The notes under the pieces are model-generated. The model was not told the origin of the DNA and did not search any database. It saw nothing but the letters and a program-made list of their open reading frames with translations. Shown piece by piece: positions 28,105 to 35,548 of a DNA stretch of 55,224 nucleotides. Every line of letters begins with the position of its first letter. Position 1 is the first letter of the stretch. The DNA comes from Bacillota bacterium (GTDB lineage Bacteria; Bacillota; Dethiobacteria; DTU022; UBA8154), in contig JAUSPO010000168.1 of assembly GCA_030656575.1 (NCBI GenBank), positions 1 through 55,224 on the forward strand, written 5' to 3'. The position numbers and the translations under genes were made by a program.

Positions 28105-28989
28105 CTACTTTCTTTTTCTACTCTTTAGGATCATCAAAAGTACGCCAGCAAGCAGTACAACTGCAGCTGCTCCGGCAATGAAGGGCAGATTACCCAAACC
28201 CCCGCTATCCTGAACTACACCTGCACTAGCCTCAGTTTCAGCTGCAGCCATTGCTTCGCTTTCAACAAGCTCAGCCCAGGCTTCCTTTTCTGCTTCCAGA
28301 TCAAAAGTTTCTTTTTCCATCATCCCACTGCCGGTGGCGCTGGCCTTTTCTCCGCTGCTCACGATGACACTTTTGCCAAAGTTGTCTCGAAACTCCACGC
28401 TGCCTTCAATAACTTTGACCGAAGAGGTTGTGCCGGTTTCCTCACAGATAAGTATTGTACCCTTGATACCACTTACCGCTTGATTCATGGTCACTTCCAT
28501 TGTGCCATCCTTGATCATTTTTTTGACATTAACCCATATGTTTCCAGCGACGAGTTCAAGTTTGCTTTCCTTCTCTGGTGGTGTCGCAAGCACAATTTCC
28601 GTGTCAGCCTTCATCACAAATGTTTTTAAATCCTTGAATGAGATAATTGCACCACTTCTCGGCCCCGTTCTAATATGATCTTCCGTATATAAAACCATTT
28701 TTAACTGAGCAAAATCCCAGGCATCCTCATCAAAATCCGGTCGCACTTCAACCTGGCCGGAAAGTCCGGCGAATCTTGCACCAGAGTCAATGCGATCCTG
28801 AACCTCAGCACCCCACATGTAAAATGGATCCCCCGGAATCGCCTGCGGCTGGTCACAGAAATAGTAAAGCGCCATGTCCTGCACGCTGCCGCCAGGATGA
28901 TCAAAAATGATCTCTTTCCCATTTACAATTCTGCCCAGGTGACATGGGGGTGACATGGGGACGGGGTACTTGACAACATATAATAACAC
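28105..28989 (-). CDS. FecR-like domain protein with C-terminal membrane anchor; N-terminus doubtful
   Basis: The core (about 85-235) is a FecR-type beta domain: DHIRTGPRSGAIISF, LELVAGNIWVNVKKMIKDG, AVSGIKGTILICEE and VKVIEGSVEF. A Glu/Ala-rich linker and a membrane helix (FIAGAAAVVLLAGVLLMIL) with a basic tail end the protein. The first 20 residues come from a GGGGACGG repeat remnant rather than a signal peptide. A hydrophobic segment that looks like the lost signal anchor (about 29115-28990) lies upstream in another frame, so the gene may be damaged at its 5' end. Confidence 0.55.
   Translation of the reverse strand: MLLYVVKYPVPMSPPCHLGRIVNGKEIIFDHPGGSVQDMALYYFCDQPQAIPGDPFYMWGAEVQDRIDSGARFAGLSGQVEVRPDFDEDAWDFAQLKMVLYTEDHIRTGPRSGAIISFKDLKTFVMKADTEIVLATPPEKESKLELVAGNIWVNVKKMIKDGTMEVTMNQAVSGIKGTILICEETGTTSSVKVIEGSVEFRDNFGKSVIVSSGEKASATGSGMMEKETFDLEAEKEAWAELVESEAMAAAETEASAGVVQDSGGLGNLPFIAGAAAVVLLAGVLLMILKSRKRK
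28935..28965. repeat. GACATGGGG(ACGG) repeat remnant at the FecR gene 5' end
   Basis: Two overlapping copies of GTGACATGGGG, the second extended to GACATGGGGACGGGG, match the terminal repeat of the element at 54.85-55.08 kb. Confidence 0.5.
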
Positions 28990-29179
28990 AATTTTTTTTT
29001 ACTCGTCCAAAAATTGGGAAGAGTTCAATTACCCTGATGCTCTTGTTTTCAGCAACGAGGAAGACTACAAAAACTACAGTTATAATTGCAGCAATAATGT
29101 AGAGTAAAAAACGTTTATTATTTGTTAAAACTTTGCGTCAAAACGTTGTTAAAACTATTTATAGACTAGAAATCCTCAT

Positions 29180-29213
29180 AAAAAAAGCTCCGGGGAAAAT
29201 TCATCGGAGCTTT
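29180..29213 (-). terminator. terminator of tRNA-Ser(CGA)
   Basis: The perfect stem AAAGCTCCG/CGGAGCTTT is followed on the minus strand by a T-run, 6 nt after the tRNA CCA end. Confidence 0.7.
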
Positions 29214-29218
29214 GATTC

Positions 29219-29313
29219 TGGCGGAGAGAGTGGGATTCGAACCCACGAAACGGCTCAACACCGTTTACTCGATTTCGAGTCGAGCGCCTTCAACCGAACT
29301 CAGCCATCTCTCC
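29219..29313 (-). tRNA. tRNA-Ser(CGA)
   Basis: The minus strand folds as a class II tRNA: acceptor GGAGAGA/TCTCTCC with discriminator G and encoded CCA, D-arm, anticodon stem CTCGA/TCGAG around loop containing CGA, a long variable arm typical of serine tRNA, and T-loop TTCGAAT. It decodes UCG. Confidence 0.95.
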
Positions 29314-29337
29314 ATATTGTTTTTTACACCGAAATTT

Positions 29338-29366
29338 ATTATACAACAGCCACCCTGGTTTGTAAA
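29338..29366 (-). promoter_or_regulatory. promoter of tRNA-Ser(CGA)
   Basis: TTTACA (29366-29361) and TATAAT (29343-29338) on the minus strand are spaced 17 nt, 25 nt before the tRNA 5' end. Confidence 0.7.
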
Positions 29367-29527
29367 GTGGCTTAAAAAGCCAATTCGGCGCAATCAGCGC
29401 GTCCCTGTGCCACTAAACATTTCAATACGATACTAAAGAATTACAACCCACCCATCGCTTCTGCTTAATCGTTCACATATTATAATTAAATATGGGAGAT
29501 TCCCTCGGATATCTAGTGAAGAAGGAA

Positions 29528-30178
29528 TTAAAGAGTGATACACTTTGCGGCAGAGCGAATGTTTTCCACAGTGTCATACATGTTGGTCACTTTACCTACT
29601 TTCAATTTATCCTTCAGCTCGTAATAGTCCAGGCAGGTTCCGCAGGAGAAAACTTCTACACCTGCTTCTATCAATTGGTTTAGCTCATCCAAGATGGGGC
29701 TTCCTTCCGTAGTTAAGAACACACCGCTGTTAAGAAATAGCAACTTAGAAGGTAAAAAGCTGGTTTCTGTGAGAGAATAAATGAAACTGCGCATCAATAG
29801 TTTTCCCAGTTCCTCGCTGCCTTGGCCCAGGGTTGAGGAAGTAATGAGAAAAACCGTTCTCCCTGCTGATTGATCGCCTGCACAGCAACAGGATTCTTTT
29901 TCAAGCGGTTGGCTTATCTCTTTGTAATTGTCCGTTTGCATAGGCTTTTCAATAATAATAAAAATACCATCATCCTTTTCTTCCGCAGTTACCCGGCACC
30001 CCGCTGTCCTGGCAAAGCGGGCAACATTCTCCCCTGCAGCTACATTATCAACTATGGCTGTAAGTGTAAATTCCTGATGGCCTCCCTGAAACAGTTCATC
30101 CAGGGCTTTTTTTGTATTGATCACCGGCTTGGGGCAGGATAACCCCCTGTTATCAATTATTTTATGCATCAACTGCAT
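29528..30178 (-). CDS. yedF: YedF, sulfurtransferase-like selenium metabolism protein
   Basis: The N-terminal 75 residues form a TusA-like domain with the CPxP motif in DNRGLSCPKPVINTKKAL. A Cys-rich linker (ESCCCAGD) follows, then a DsrE-like domain (about 110-216) with TSSTLGQGSEELG and SCGTCLDYYELKDKLKVG. In this family (YedF, selenium-using bacteria) the protein is linked to selenium delivery, from co-occurrence; the reaction is not proven. Its leader contains a truncated copy of the tRNA-Ser(CGA) gene. Start ATG at 30178 is close to GGGGG; ATG at 30169 is an alternative. Confidence 0.88.
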   Translation of the reverse strand: MQLMHKIIDNRGLSCPKPVINTKKALDELFQGGHQEFTLTAIVDNVAAGENVARFARTAGCRVTAEEKDDGIFIIIEKPMQTDNYKEISQPLEKESCCCAGDQSAGRTVFLITSSTLGQGSEELGKLLMRSFIYSLTETSFLPSKLLFLNSGVFLTTEGSPILDELNQLIEAGVEVFSCGTCLDYYELKDKLKVGKVTNMYDTVENIRSAAKCITL

Positions 30179-30193
30179 GTTCCCCCTTAATAT

Positions 30194-30264
30194 CCCACGA
30201 ATAGGCTCAACACCGTCTACTCGATTTCGAATCGAGCGCCTTCAAACGAACTCAACCATCTATA
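30194..30264 (-). pseudogene. tRNA-Ser(CGA) pseudogene in the yedF leader
   Basis: About 70 nt closely match tRNA-Ser(CGA): D-arm, a complete anticodon arm (CTCGATTCGAAATCGAG, anticodon CGA intact) and most of the variable arm. The T-arm and acceptor 3' half are missing, and the sequence runs straight into the yedF ribosome-binding site. Similarity continues about 100 nt upstream over the tRNA promoter region. A functional tRNA is impossible without the missing half. Confidence 0.75.
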
Positions 30265-30350
30265 ATTATTGTTTTTTAACGGTACAAATTTAAGACAGTA
30301 ACCATGATTGCAAAATGGCTTGAAAGCAAACTAAATGCGCTATGTAACAA

Positions 30351-30836
30351 TCAAAGCGTCCCCGTGTTACGTATGCCGCCGCGGTCTCGGCGCTCTTTAA
30401 AGAAATCCTGGAGCAATGCGGCGCATCTTTCACTGAGAATCCCTTCGTTTACTTCAAGACGATGGTTTAACCTTGGATCGGAAGTAATATTATAAAGGGA
30501 TGCCGCTGCTCCTGCTTTGGGATCCCGCGCCCCGTAAACCAAACGGGACACACGGGCCTGAACGAGAGCTCCCGCACACATGGGGCAGGGCTCAAGTGTA
30601 ACATAAAGCGCGGTTCCCAGAAGACGCCATCCCCCAAGCGACTGTCCTGCTTTGCGCAGTACCAGGATTTCGGCGTGGGCAGTTGCATCCTTTAACTCTT
30701 CCCGGCGGTTATGATCCTGAGCAAGGATTTCTCCATCCCTGACCAGGAGAGCACCGATAGGAACTTCTCCCCGGGTGTAAGCCTCTTCAGCCAACTGCAG
30801 GGCTATCTCCATATATTGTTCGTCGTTAAGCGCCAC
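30351..30836 (-). CDS. tadA: tRNA-specific adenosine-34 deaminase
   Basis: Converts A34 to inosine in tRNA-Arg(ACG), whose gene lies at 38.6 kb in this window. The 161-aa enzyme has the zinc-deaminase signature TAHAEI with the catalytic Glu, and PCPMCAGALVQARV with both zinc Cys, plus VYGARDPKAGAAAS. The length is normal. The ribosome-binding site GAGGAGCGG is upstream of 30836. Confidence 0.95.
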   Translation of the reverse strand: MALNDEQYMEIALQLAEEAYTRGEVPIGALLVRDGEILAQDHNRREELKDATAHAEILVLRKAGQSLGGWRLLGTALYVTLEPCPMCAGALVQARVSRLVYGARDPKAGAAASLYNITSDPRLNHRLEVNEGILSERCAALLQDFFKERRDRGGIRNTGTL

Positions 30837-30873
30837 AAATAACCGCTCCTCAAATACTCACTCAACCGTTATA

Positions 30874-31074
30874 TTAAATCAGAAAAACCGCCTTATAAGG
30901 ACACTCTTTCAAACAGGCGCCGCAGCCGTTGCAGCCATTATCAACATAAGGGGATTCCTTTTCCTCCTGCTGCAAAGACTTTTTAGGGCAGCTGACTGTC
31001 AGGGGACAGGGATCGCATTTCCGGCAGAGCTCAGGATCAACAAAGGTTCTTTTAGTTCCAAGCACTGCTGTCAT
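30874..31074 (-). CDS. ferredoxin-like 4Fe-4S protein, 66 aa
   Basis: A small protein with two clusters of cysteines: CRKCDPCPLTVSC near the N-terminus and CNGCGACLKECP near the C-terminus, the latter a standard 4Fe-4S motif. The spacing of the first is irregular for a bacterial ferredoxin, so it may bind one cluster with an extra site. Its partner is unknown. It lies between tadA and the cbpM-like gene on the same strand. Confidence 0.8.
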   Translation of the reverse strand: MTAVLGTKRTFVDPELCRKCDPCPLTVSCPKKSLQQEEKESPYVDNGCNGCGACLKECPYKAVFLI

Positions 31075-31092
31075 CCTCTCTTCTATACTATA

Positions 31093-31392
31093 CTATTTAT
31101 CCCTTTTTAACTTTTTTATTTCATCCCTTAGATGCTCCACTTCATCAAGGAGTTCCAGAATAATCCCCGCCCCAGCCAGGTTTATTCCTAACGTCTTGCG
31201 CAGGCGCAGGGCTTTATAAATACGCTGGACATGATCTGAGGGTATCCCCTTTTCGCTCATTGTAATAATACCCATCTCTGCCATCTTCTGAAGAAGTTCA
31301 ATGGTTACATTGAGCTGGTTTGGCTTTACCCAGCCATAATCCTCAACTACAAGGGCATCAAAACAGAATATTTCTACCTGGTGCTTTTTCAT
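31093..31392 (-). CDS. CbpM-like chaperone modulator
   Basis: A 99-aa MerR-type small protein with an N-terminal VKPNQLNVTIELLQKMAEMG and RIYKALRLRKTLGINLAGAG, the helix-turn-helix-like fold of CbpM, then a helical tail (LLDEVEHLRDEIKKLKR). CbpM binds the J-domain co-chaperone CbpA and checks it, and the DnaJ/CbpA-like gene lies immediately upstream, which supports the call. I take ATG at 31392; ATG at 31419 is possible. A repeat element separates the pair. Confidence 0.75.
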   Translation of the reverse strand: MKKHQVEIFCFDALVVEDYGWVKPNQLNVTIELLQKMAEMGIITMSEKGIPSDHVQRIYKALRLRKTLGINLAGAGIILELLDEVEHLRDEIKKLKRDK

Positions 31393-31455
31393 TAGCCTGC
31401 CAAACCCCCGTTTTTGCATTATTTATCAAAGGCAATCCCGTCGGTCTTAAACGCA

Positions 31456-31614
31456 AAGCATGGGGACGGTTCCATCGTCTTCCCACTAGCTATGGTAAGG
31501 CGACACACCCCATTTTTCAAGTGGTATGGGGACACACCCCTGCGGGGAATGTCCCCTATGAATGTCCCCAAGTCTTCGCTACGCTACGGTGACGCTCGAA
31601 CCGTCCCCAAGCTT
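31456..31614. repeat. complete GGGGACGGTTC inverted-repeat element, copy A
   Basis: A 159-bp element with 17-bp terminal inverted repeats, AAGCATGGGGACGGTTC at 31456-31472 and its near-perfect complement at 31598-31614. Inside, GGGGACACACCCC and GGGGAATGTCCCC can pair, and GGTAAGGCGACACACCCC recurs in the other copies. It lies between cbpM-like and cbpA-like genes. No transposase is within it. Confidence 0.85.
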
Positions 31615-31640
31615 CACTTATCTTTTCTCTGAGTAGTTAC

Positions 31641-32666
31641 CTATATTTTAATCTCTGCTATTCTCCGGTATAGTTCTTCTTCCTCAGGCTTAATATCCCA
31701 GGGAATATCAAGAATTATGTTTATATAAAGATCTCCAAAGCTCCCGTCCTTTTTAGGCATACCCTTGCCCTTCAGGCGAAGCCTGTGCCTCGTATGGGTG
31801 CGGGCTGGGACTGTAACACGCACAGAGCCTTCCAGGGTTAGAACCGGAACCTTGTCTCCCAGTGCTGCCTGCCAGGGATGGATGACCACCTCTTTTTCCA
31901 AGTCATCCCCATTGAGCGTAAATTCTTTATGGGGCAAAACTTTTATCTTTAGATAGAGATCCCCCCGCTCTCCACCGGGTTCTCCTTCCCCACCCTGGCC
32001 CTTTAAACGTATCTTCCTGCCATCTCTTGCATCCCGGGGAACTTTCAGTTTAATATTCTTGACAGTTGAGTTCTGCCCGCTGCCCCCACAGACCTGACAA
32101 AAACTATTGCCCAACTGTCCTGTTCCCCCGCACTGCAAACATAAGTCCTGAAGGGAAAACTGGAGCTGTTTTTCTTTGCCAAAATAAATCTCATCCAGGG
32201 AAACATCCAATTCCGCCTCAACATCCATACCGCGCCGCGGACGGCGAGCCCTGCGTGTTCTTTCTTCACCTTTAAAACCTCTTCCGCCGAAGAAAGCTTC
32301 AAAAAAATCGCTAAAACTGCCGCCCCCCTGTTCACCGCCGAAATTAAAGCTGTAATCGTCACCCTGTCCTTCACCAGCAGGCCTTCTTCTCTGCTGCTGA
32401 TGCTGCTGGTAGGCTGCAAATTCATCACCCTGCTGCCAGTTGGCACCTAAACGATCATATTTTTCTCTTTTTTCCGAGTCTTTAAGGACTTCGTAAGCTT
32501 CATTAATTAATTTAAATTTCTGCTCGGCCGCTTCTTTTTTCTCCTTGGGCTGGAGATCGGGATGAGACTCCCGGGCCATCTTACGGTAAGCTTTTTTGAT
32601 ATCCTTTTCGGTGGCATTTCGTTCAAGGCCCAAAGTTTTATAGTAATCCTGAAATTTTACAGCCAT
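31641..32666 (-). CDS. DnaJ/CbpA-like co-chaperone with a short zinc-finger region
   Basis: Residues 1-70 form a J-domain with HPD in ARESHPDLQP, which stimulates Hsp70 ATPase. A Gly/Arg-rich linker follows. The middle carries only two C-x2-C-x-G-x-G repeats (CLQCGGTG, CQVCGGSG), where DnaJ has four, so at most one zinc. The C-terminal substrate-binding domain (KVPRDARDGRKIRLKGQG onwards) is complete. I use ATG at 32666 after GAGGGAAG, giving 341 aa. The gene sits upstream of the CbpM-like gene. Confidence 0.88.
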   Translation of the reverse strand: MAVKFQDYYKTLGLERNATEKDIKKAYRKMARESHPDLQPKEKKEAAEQKFKLINEAYEVLKDSEKREKYDRLGANWQQGDEFAAYQQHQQQRRRPAGEGQGDDYSFNFGGEQGGGSFSDFFEAFFGGRGFKGEERTRRARRPRRGMDVEAELDVSLDEIYFGKEKQLQFSLQDLCLQCGGTGQLGNSFCQVCGGSGQNSTVKNIKLKVPRDARDGRKIRLKGQGGEGEPGGERGDLYLKIKVLPHKEFTLNGDDLEKEVVIHPWQAALGDKVPVLTLEGSVRVTVPARTHTRHRLRLKGKGMPKKDGSFGDLYINIILDIPWDIKPEEEELYRRIAEIKI

Positions 32667-32733
32667 CTTATCTTCCCTCGCCTTTCCCAAACCGTTTAGC
32701 GCCAGCGTCTATGTCAGTAATGGTTTTTATAAA

Positions 32734-32762
32734 ATTATAACAAAGAGTTCCCGTCAAGACAA
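32734..32762 (-). promoter_or_regulatory. promoter of the cbpA-like gene
   Basis: TTGTCT (32762-32757) and TATAAT (32739-32734) on the minus strand with a 17-nt spacer, 68 nt before the start codon. Confidence 0.6.
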
Positions 32763-32855
32763 TGTTTATCATTTGGAATAAGTGTGTTTCTGAATAAGTC
32801 TTCGTAGTAGTATTTCTACAATATCATAGATATACATAGTAAGGGAGGGATTTCT

Positions 32856-33632
32856 ATGGTAAGCAATATCTCAATTTTGTTTATGGTCATCTCTTTATTA
32901 ATTATTTTCCTATTGCCAGTTGGTCTAATCATTTATTTTTATAAAAAAGAGAAAATATCTCTTCTGGCAGTACTGGTTGGCGCTTTGGTTTTTTTTATTT
33001 TTCAAGTGGCCACAAGACTACCCCTGCTTAATTACCTGGCAGGTTTGGAATGGTTTCAGGGTATTGCCATCAATATGGTATTTATCGCCGTATTTGTAAG
33101 CCTCTCTGCAGGCATTTTTGAGGAAGTGGGAAGGTTTGTAGGCTTTAAATATTGCCTAGGAAATATTTTGGAGAGAAAGAACGGTATTGCTTATGGCATT
33201 GGACATGGTGGAATTGAAGCAATACTTCTTGTAGGGTTTACGTATATAAATAATATTGCTTTCAGCATAATGATGATTAATTCTGGAACATTTGATAAAA
33301 TCATTGTTCAGTTGGGTCCTGTTACTGCAGAGATAATTAGAGATGCTCTGGTAAAAACACCACCTGTTATGTTCTTAATCGGAGGGATGGAAAGATTCTT
33401 TTCCATAATAATTCAAATAGCCCTTTCTCTCATCGTTCTATATGCTGTAAGGTTCAAAAAAACATCTTTTTTGCTCTATGCCATTCTTATTCACACGTTA
33501 ATTAATATACCCGCAGTGATGATTACCCAACACGGACTCAGTATCTGGATCAGCCAGCTTTACATCTTCATTATTGCCACTGCAGGCTTTCTGTTCATTA
33601 AAAATTCAAAGTCTCTTTTTGGAGAAAAGTGA
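32856..33632 (+). CDS. yhfC: YhfC-family intramembrane metalloprotease
   Basis: A 258-aa membrane protein with about seven hydrophobic helices. FEEVGRFVGFKYCLG and GIAYGIGHGGIEAILLVG supply the Glu and His residues conserved in the YhfC/PF10086 group, which is related to CPBP/PrsW-type intramembrane proteases. The ribosome-binding site is AGGGAGGG. It stands alone and diverges from the cbpA-like gene. Protease activity is assumed from the family. Confidence 0.85.
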   Translation: MVSNISILFMVISLLIIFLLPVGLIIYFYKKEKISLLAVLVGALVFFIFQVATRLPLLNYLAGLEWFQGIAINMVFIAVFVSLSAGIFEEVGRFVGFKYCLGNILERKNGIAYGIGHGGIEAILLVGFTYINNIAFSIMMINSGTFDKIIVQLGPVTAEIIRDALVKTPPVMFLIGGMERFFSIIIQIALSLIVLYAVRFKKTSFLLYAILIHTLINIPAVMITQHGLSIWISQLYIFIIATAGFLFIKNSKSLFGEK

Positions 33633-33657
33633 ACTCATTTCATTAAGCTGAAACTCT

Positions 33658-33686
33658 AATAAATCAGGACAAAGACCTGATTTATT
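33658..33686 (+). terminator. terminator after yhfC
   Basis: The perfect 11-bp stem AATAAATCAGG/CCTGATTTATT with a 7-nt loop lies 26 nt after the yhfC stop. Confidence 0.7.
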
Positions 33687-33714
33687 ATGTTCCTGTTTCA
33701 CCACGAATGATGGA

Positions 33715-33939
33715 CTAATAGCTATATCTTGAGGTTTTCTTCCCTGTGATATATAACGTTATAACAAGGGCTGCCTGAATTATAAAGTCAAAACTAACAT
33801 TTGCGATGCCGGCCTCTCCTTTAAAGACACTGAATATAGTGGCAATCATCATTGCATATGCGCTTATTACAAGGACTTTAAGCATTTCCTTATTTCCCGT
33901 CTTAACTGCAGAAAATGCTCCGTAGCCAATGGCTTTGGC
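33715..33939 (-). pseudogene. remnant of a small integral membrane protein
   Basis: An open frame without a start codon encodes about 74 residues with two hydrophobic segments (MLKVLVISAYAMMIATIF and NVSFDFIIQAALVITLYI). It ends in TSRYSY-stop and is closed upstream by TGA at 33942..33940. It looks like the C-terminal end of a lost membrane gene. The rest of 33633-34065 has no feature beyond the terminator. Confidence 0.35.
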
Positions 33940-34065
33940 TCATCCCCCGTGGCTCATGAGGTTTTGGGTTCTTCTTCCCGGTGTCACTTTGCAGGAAGGT
34001 TACATATCTTAGTATCACAGGTATATCTATTTCCCGTGATATTAAGGTGAAAGAGGTACTTATTT

Positions 34066-35535
34066 TTGTTCAGTATTATTATTCCAACCTTCAACCAGCT
34101 TATGTTCACCAGATTGTGTCTCGAGTTCCTGAAGACGTTCACAACTGAACCGTATGAAATAATTATTGTTGACAATGGTTCTTCCGACGGCACGGTTAAT
34201 TTTCTTCAGAACACTGACAAAAAGATCCGCTTCATTTCCCTAAAGTCAAATCTTGGTTATGCAGCGGCCTGTAATAAAGGAATAGACGCAGCGAAGGGTG
34301 ATTACTTCGTCCTGCTCAATAATGATGTGCTGGTTACTCCCCAATGGCTCTCCAATATTAAGAAGGCACTTGATTCCCGCAGCGACGCAGGAATGGTTCT
34401 CCCTGTCACCAACCTCACCTACGGACCCCAGATCATCCAGGTATCATATCCAAATCTTAAAGCAATGGTAAGTTTTTCCCGCGGTTATAATGTATCCAAT
34501 CCGGCAAGATGGCGGGAGGCCTCGCGCCTGCCGGATTACTGCCTGGTGATTCGCCGGGAGGTTGTTGAACGCATAGGCCTGCTGGACGAACAATTCAGCC
34601 CGGGGTATTTCGAAGACGATGACTACTCTTATCGGGCGAGGCAGGCCGGCTTTACGCTCATATTTACGGAGGATACTTTTGTACATCATTTCAGCGGCGT
34701 TACAACTGGAAAAGTGGACAGCAATAAAACAATGGGTGACATAAACCGTGGGCGCTTCAAGGCCAAATGGGGCTTCGACCCCATCAAACATTTTCAGTTG
34801 CCGCTTAGGATCGTGAATCCGCTTCCAAGCGGCCTTATCTTAAATTGGGAAAACCATCTTTTTCTTTTAGATGGATCCATGCTTCGTTTTGTTCCTTCTT
34901 CCACATGGGCATCTCAAGGAAGTCGTTATCTGGAAAAAATACCGTTTGTAACCGATAATATTAGAAAGTTATACCCGGTTGGTCCACCGCTGCCTGCCGG
35001 TTTTTTCCCAGGTGGAACTCTGCTAACCAGCCAAGGAAATGAAGTTTTTGTGGCAGATAAAAACCAAAGACGAAGGGTAAGCTGCCCTGAAATGAAACAC
35101 CGCCTTCTGAGCCAGCGTACGCCTCTCTTTCTGGAACTGGGACAGCTCAACAATCTGCCTGAGGGACCCCCTTTGGAAATATCTCCGCAAAACGGGTTTC
35201 CAAATGGGTTTGTGTTTACAAACGGTAAAAGGTTTTTCATATCCTCTGACAACATGCTGCGGCAAATCAACCCTGAAACCGCACTAAAATATTCTTACAG
35301 CCTGGATAACCCTATCCCCCTGGAACAAAAGATTCTAAATATAAGTGCCCAGGGACCACCTGTATATCCTTTCCCGGGAACCCATCTGGATAATAAACGC
35401 TTGCTCAGCCTGGTATCCACGGCACAGGAGAATAACAGACAGATGTTAAGAAACGAGACGAACAACCCTTCCTATCTGAACGTCAGACAGATCCTCAAGA
35501 AAAGTAATTTCTCAGCCGAAGAAATTTTCCAGTAA
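34066..35535 (+). CDS. GT2-family glycosyltransferase with C-terminal repeat domain
   Basis: Residues 1-240 form a GT-A glycosyltransferase: SIIIPTFNQLMF, IIIVDNGSSDG (nucleotide-binding Asp), LLNNDVLVTP in the DXD position, and GYFEDDDYSYRARQAGF. The substrate is likely an activated sugar for a surface glycan. Residues 250-489 are different: three imperfect repeats (near ENHLFLLDGSMLRFV, GNEVFVADKNQRRRV, NGKRFFISSDNMLRQI), each ending near a Pro-Gly turn, of unknown role. The start is TTG after AAAGAGG. The FAD oxidoreductase gene follows by 13 nt. Confidence 0.85.
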   Translation: MFSIIIPTFNQLMFTRLCLEFLKTFTTEPYEIIIVDNGSSDGTVNFLQNTDKKIRFISLKSNLGYAAACNKGIDAAKGDYFVLLNNDVLVTPQWLSNIKKALDSRSDAGMVLPVTNLTYGPQIIQVSYPNLKAMVSFSRGYNVSNPARWREASRLPDYCLVIRREVVERIGLLDEQFSPGYFEDDDYSYRARQAGFTLIFTEDTFVHHFSGVTTGKVDSNKTMGDINRGRFKAKWGFDPIKHFQLPLRIVNPLPSGLILNWENHLFLLDGSMLRFVPSSTWASQGSRYLEKIPFVTDNIRKLYPVGPPLPAGFFPGGTLLTSQGNEVFVADKNQRRRVSCPEMKHRLLSQRTPLFLELGQLNNLPEGPPLEISPQNGFPNGFVFTNGKRFFISSDNMLRQINPETALKYSYSLDNPIPLEQKILNISAQGPPVYPFPGTHLDNKRLLSLVSTAQENNRQMLRNETNNPSYLNVRQILKKSNFSAEEIFQ

Positions 35536-35548
35536 GGAGAAGAGAATT

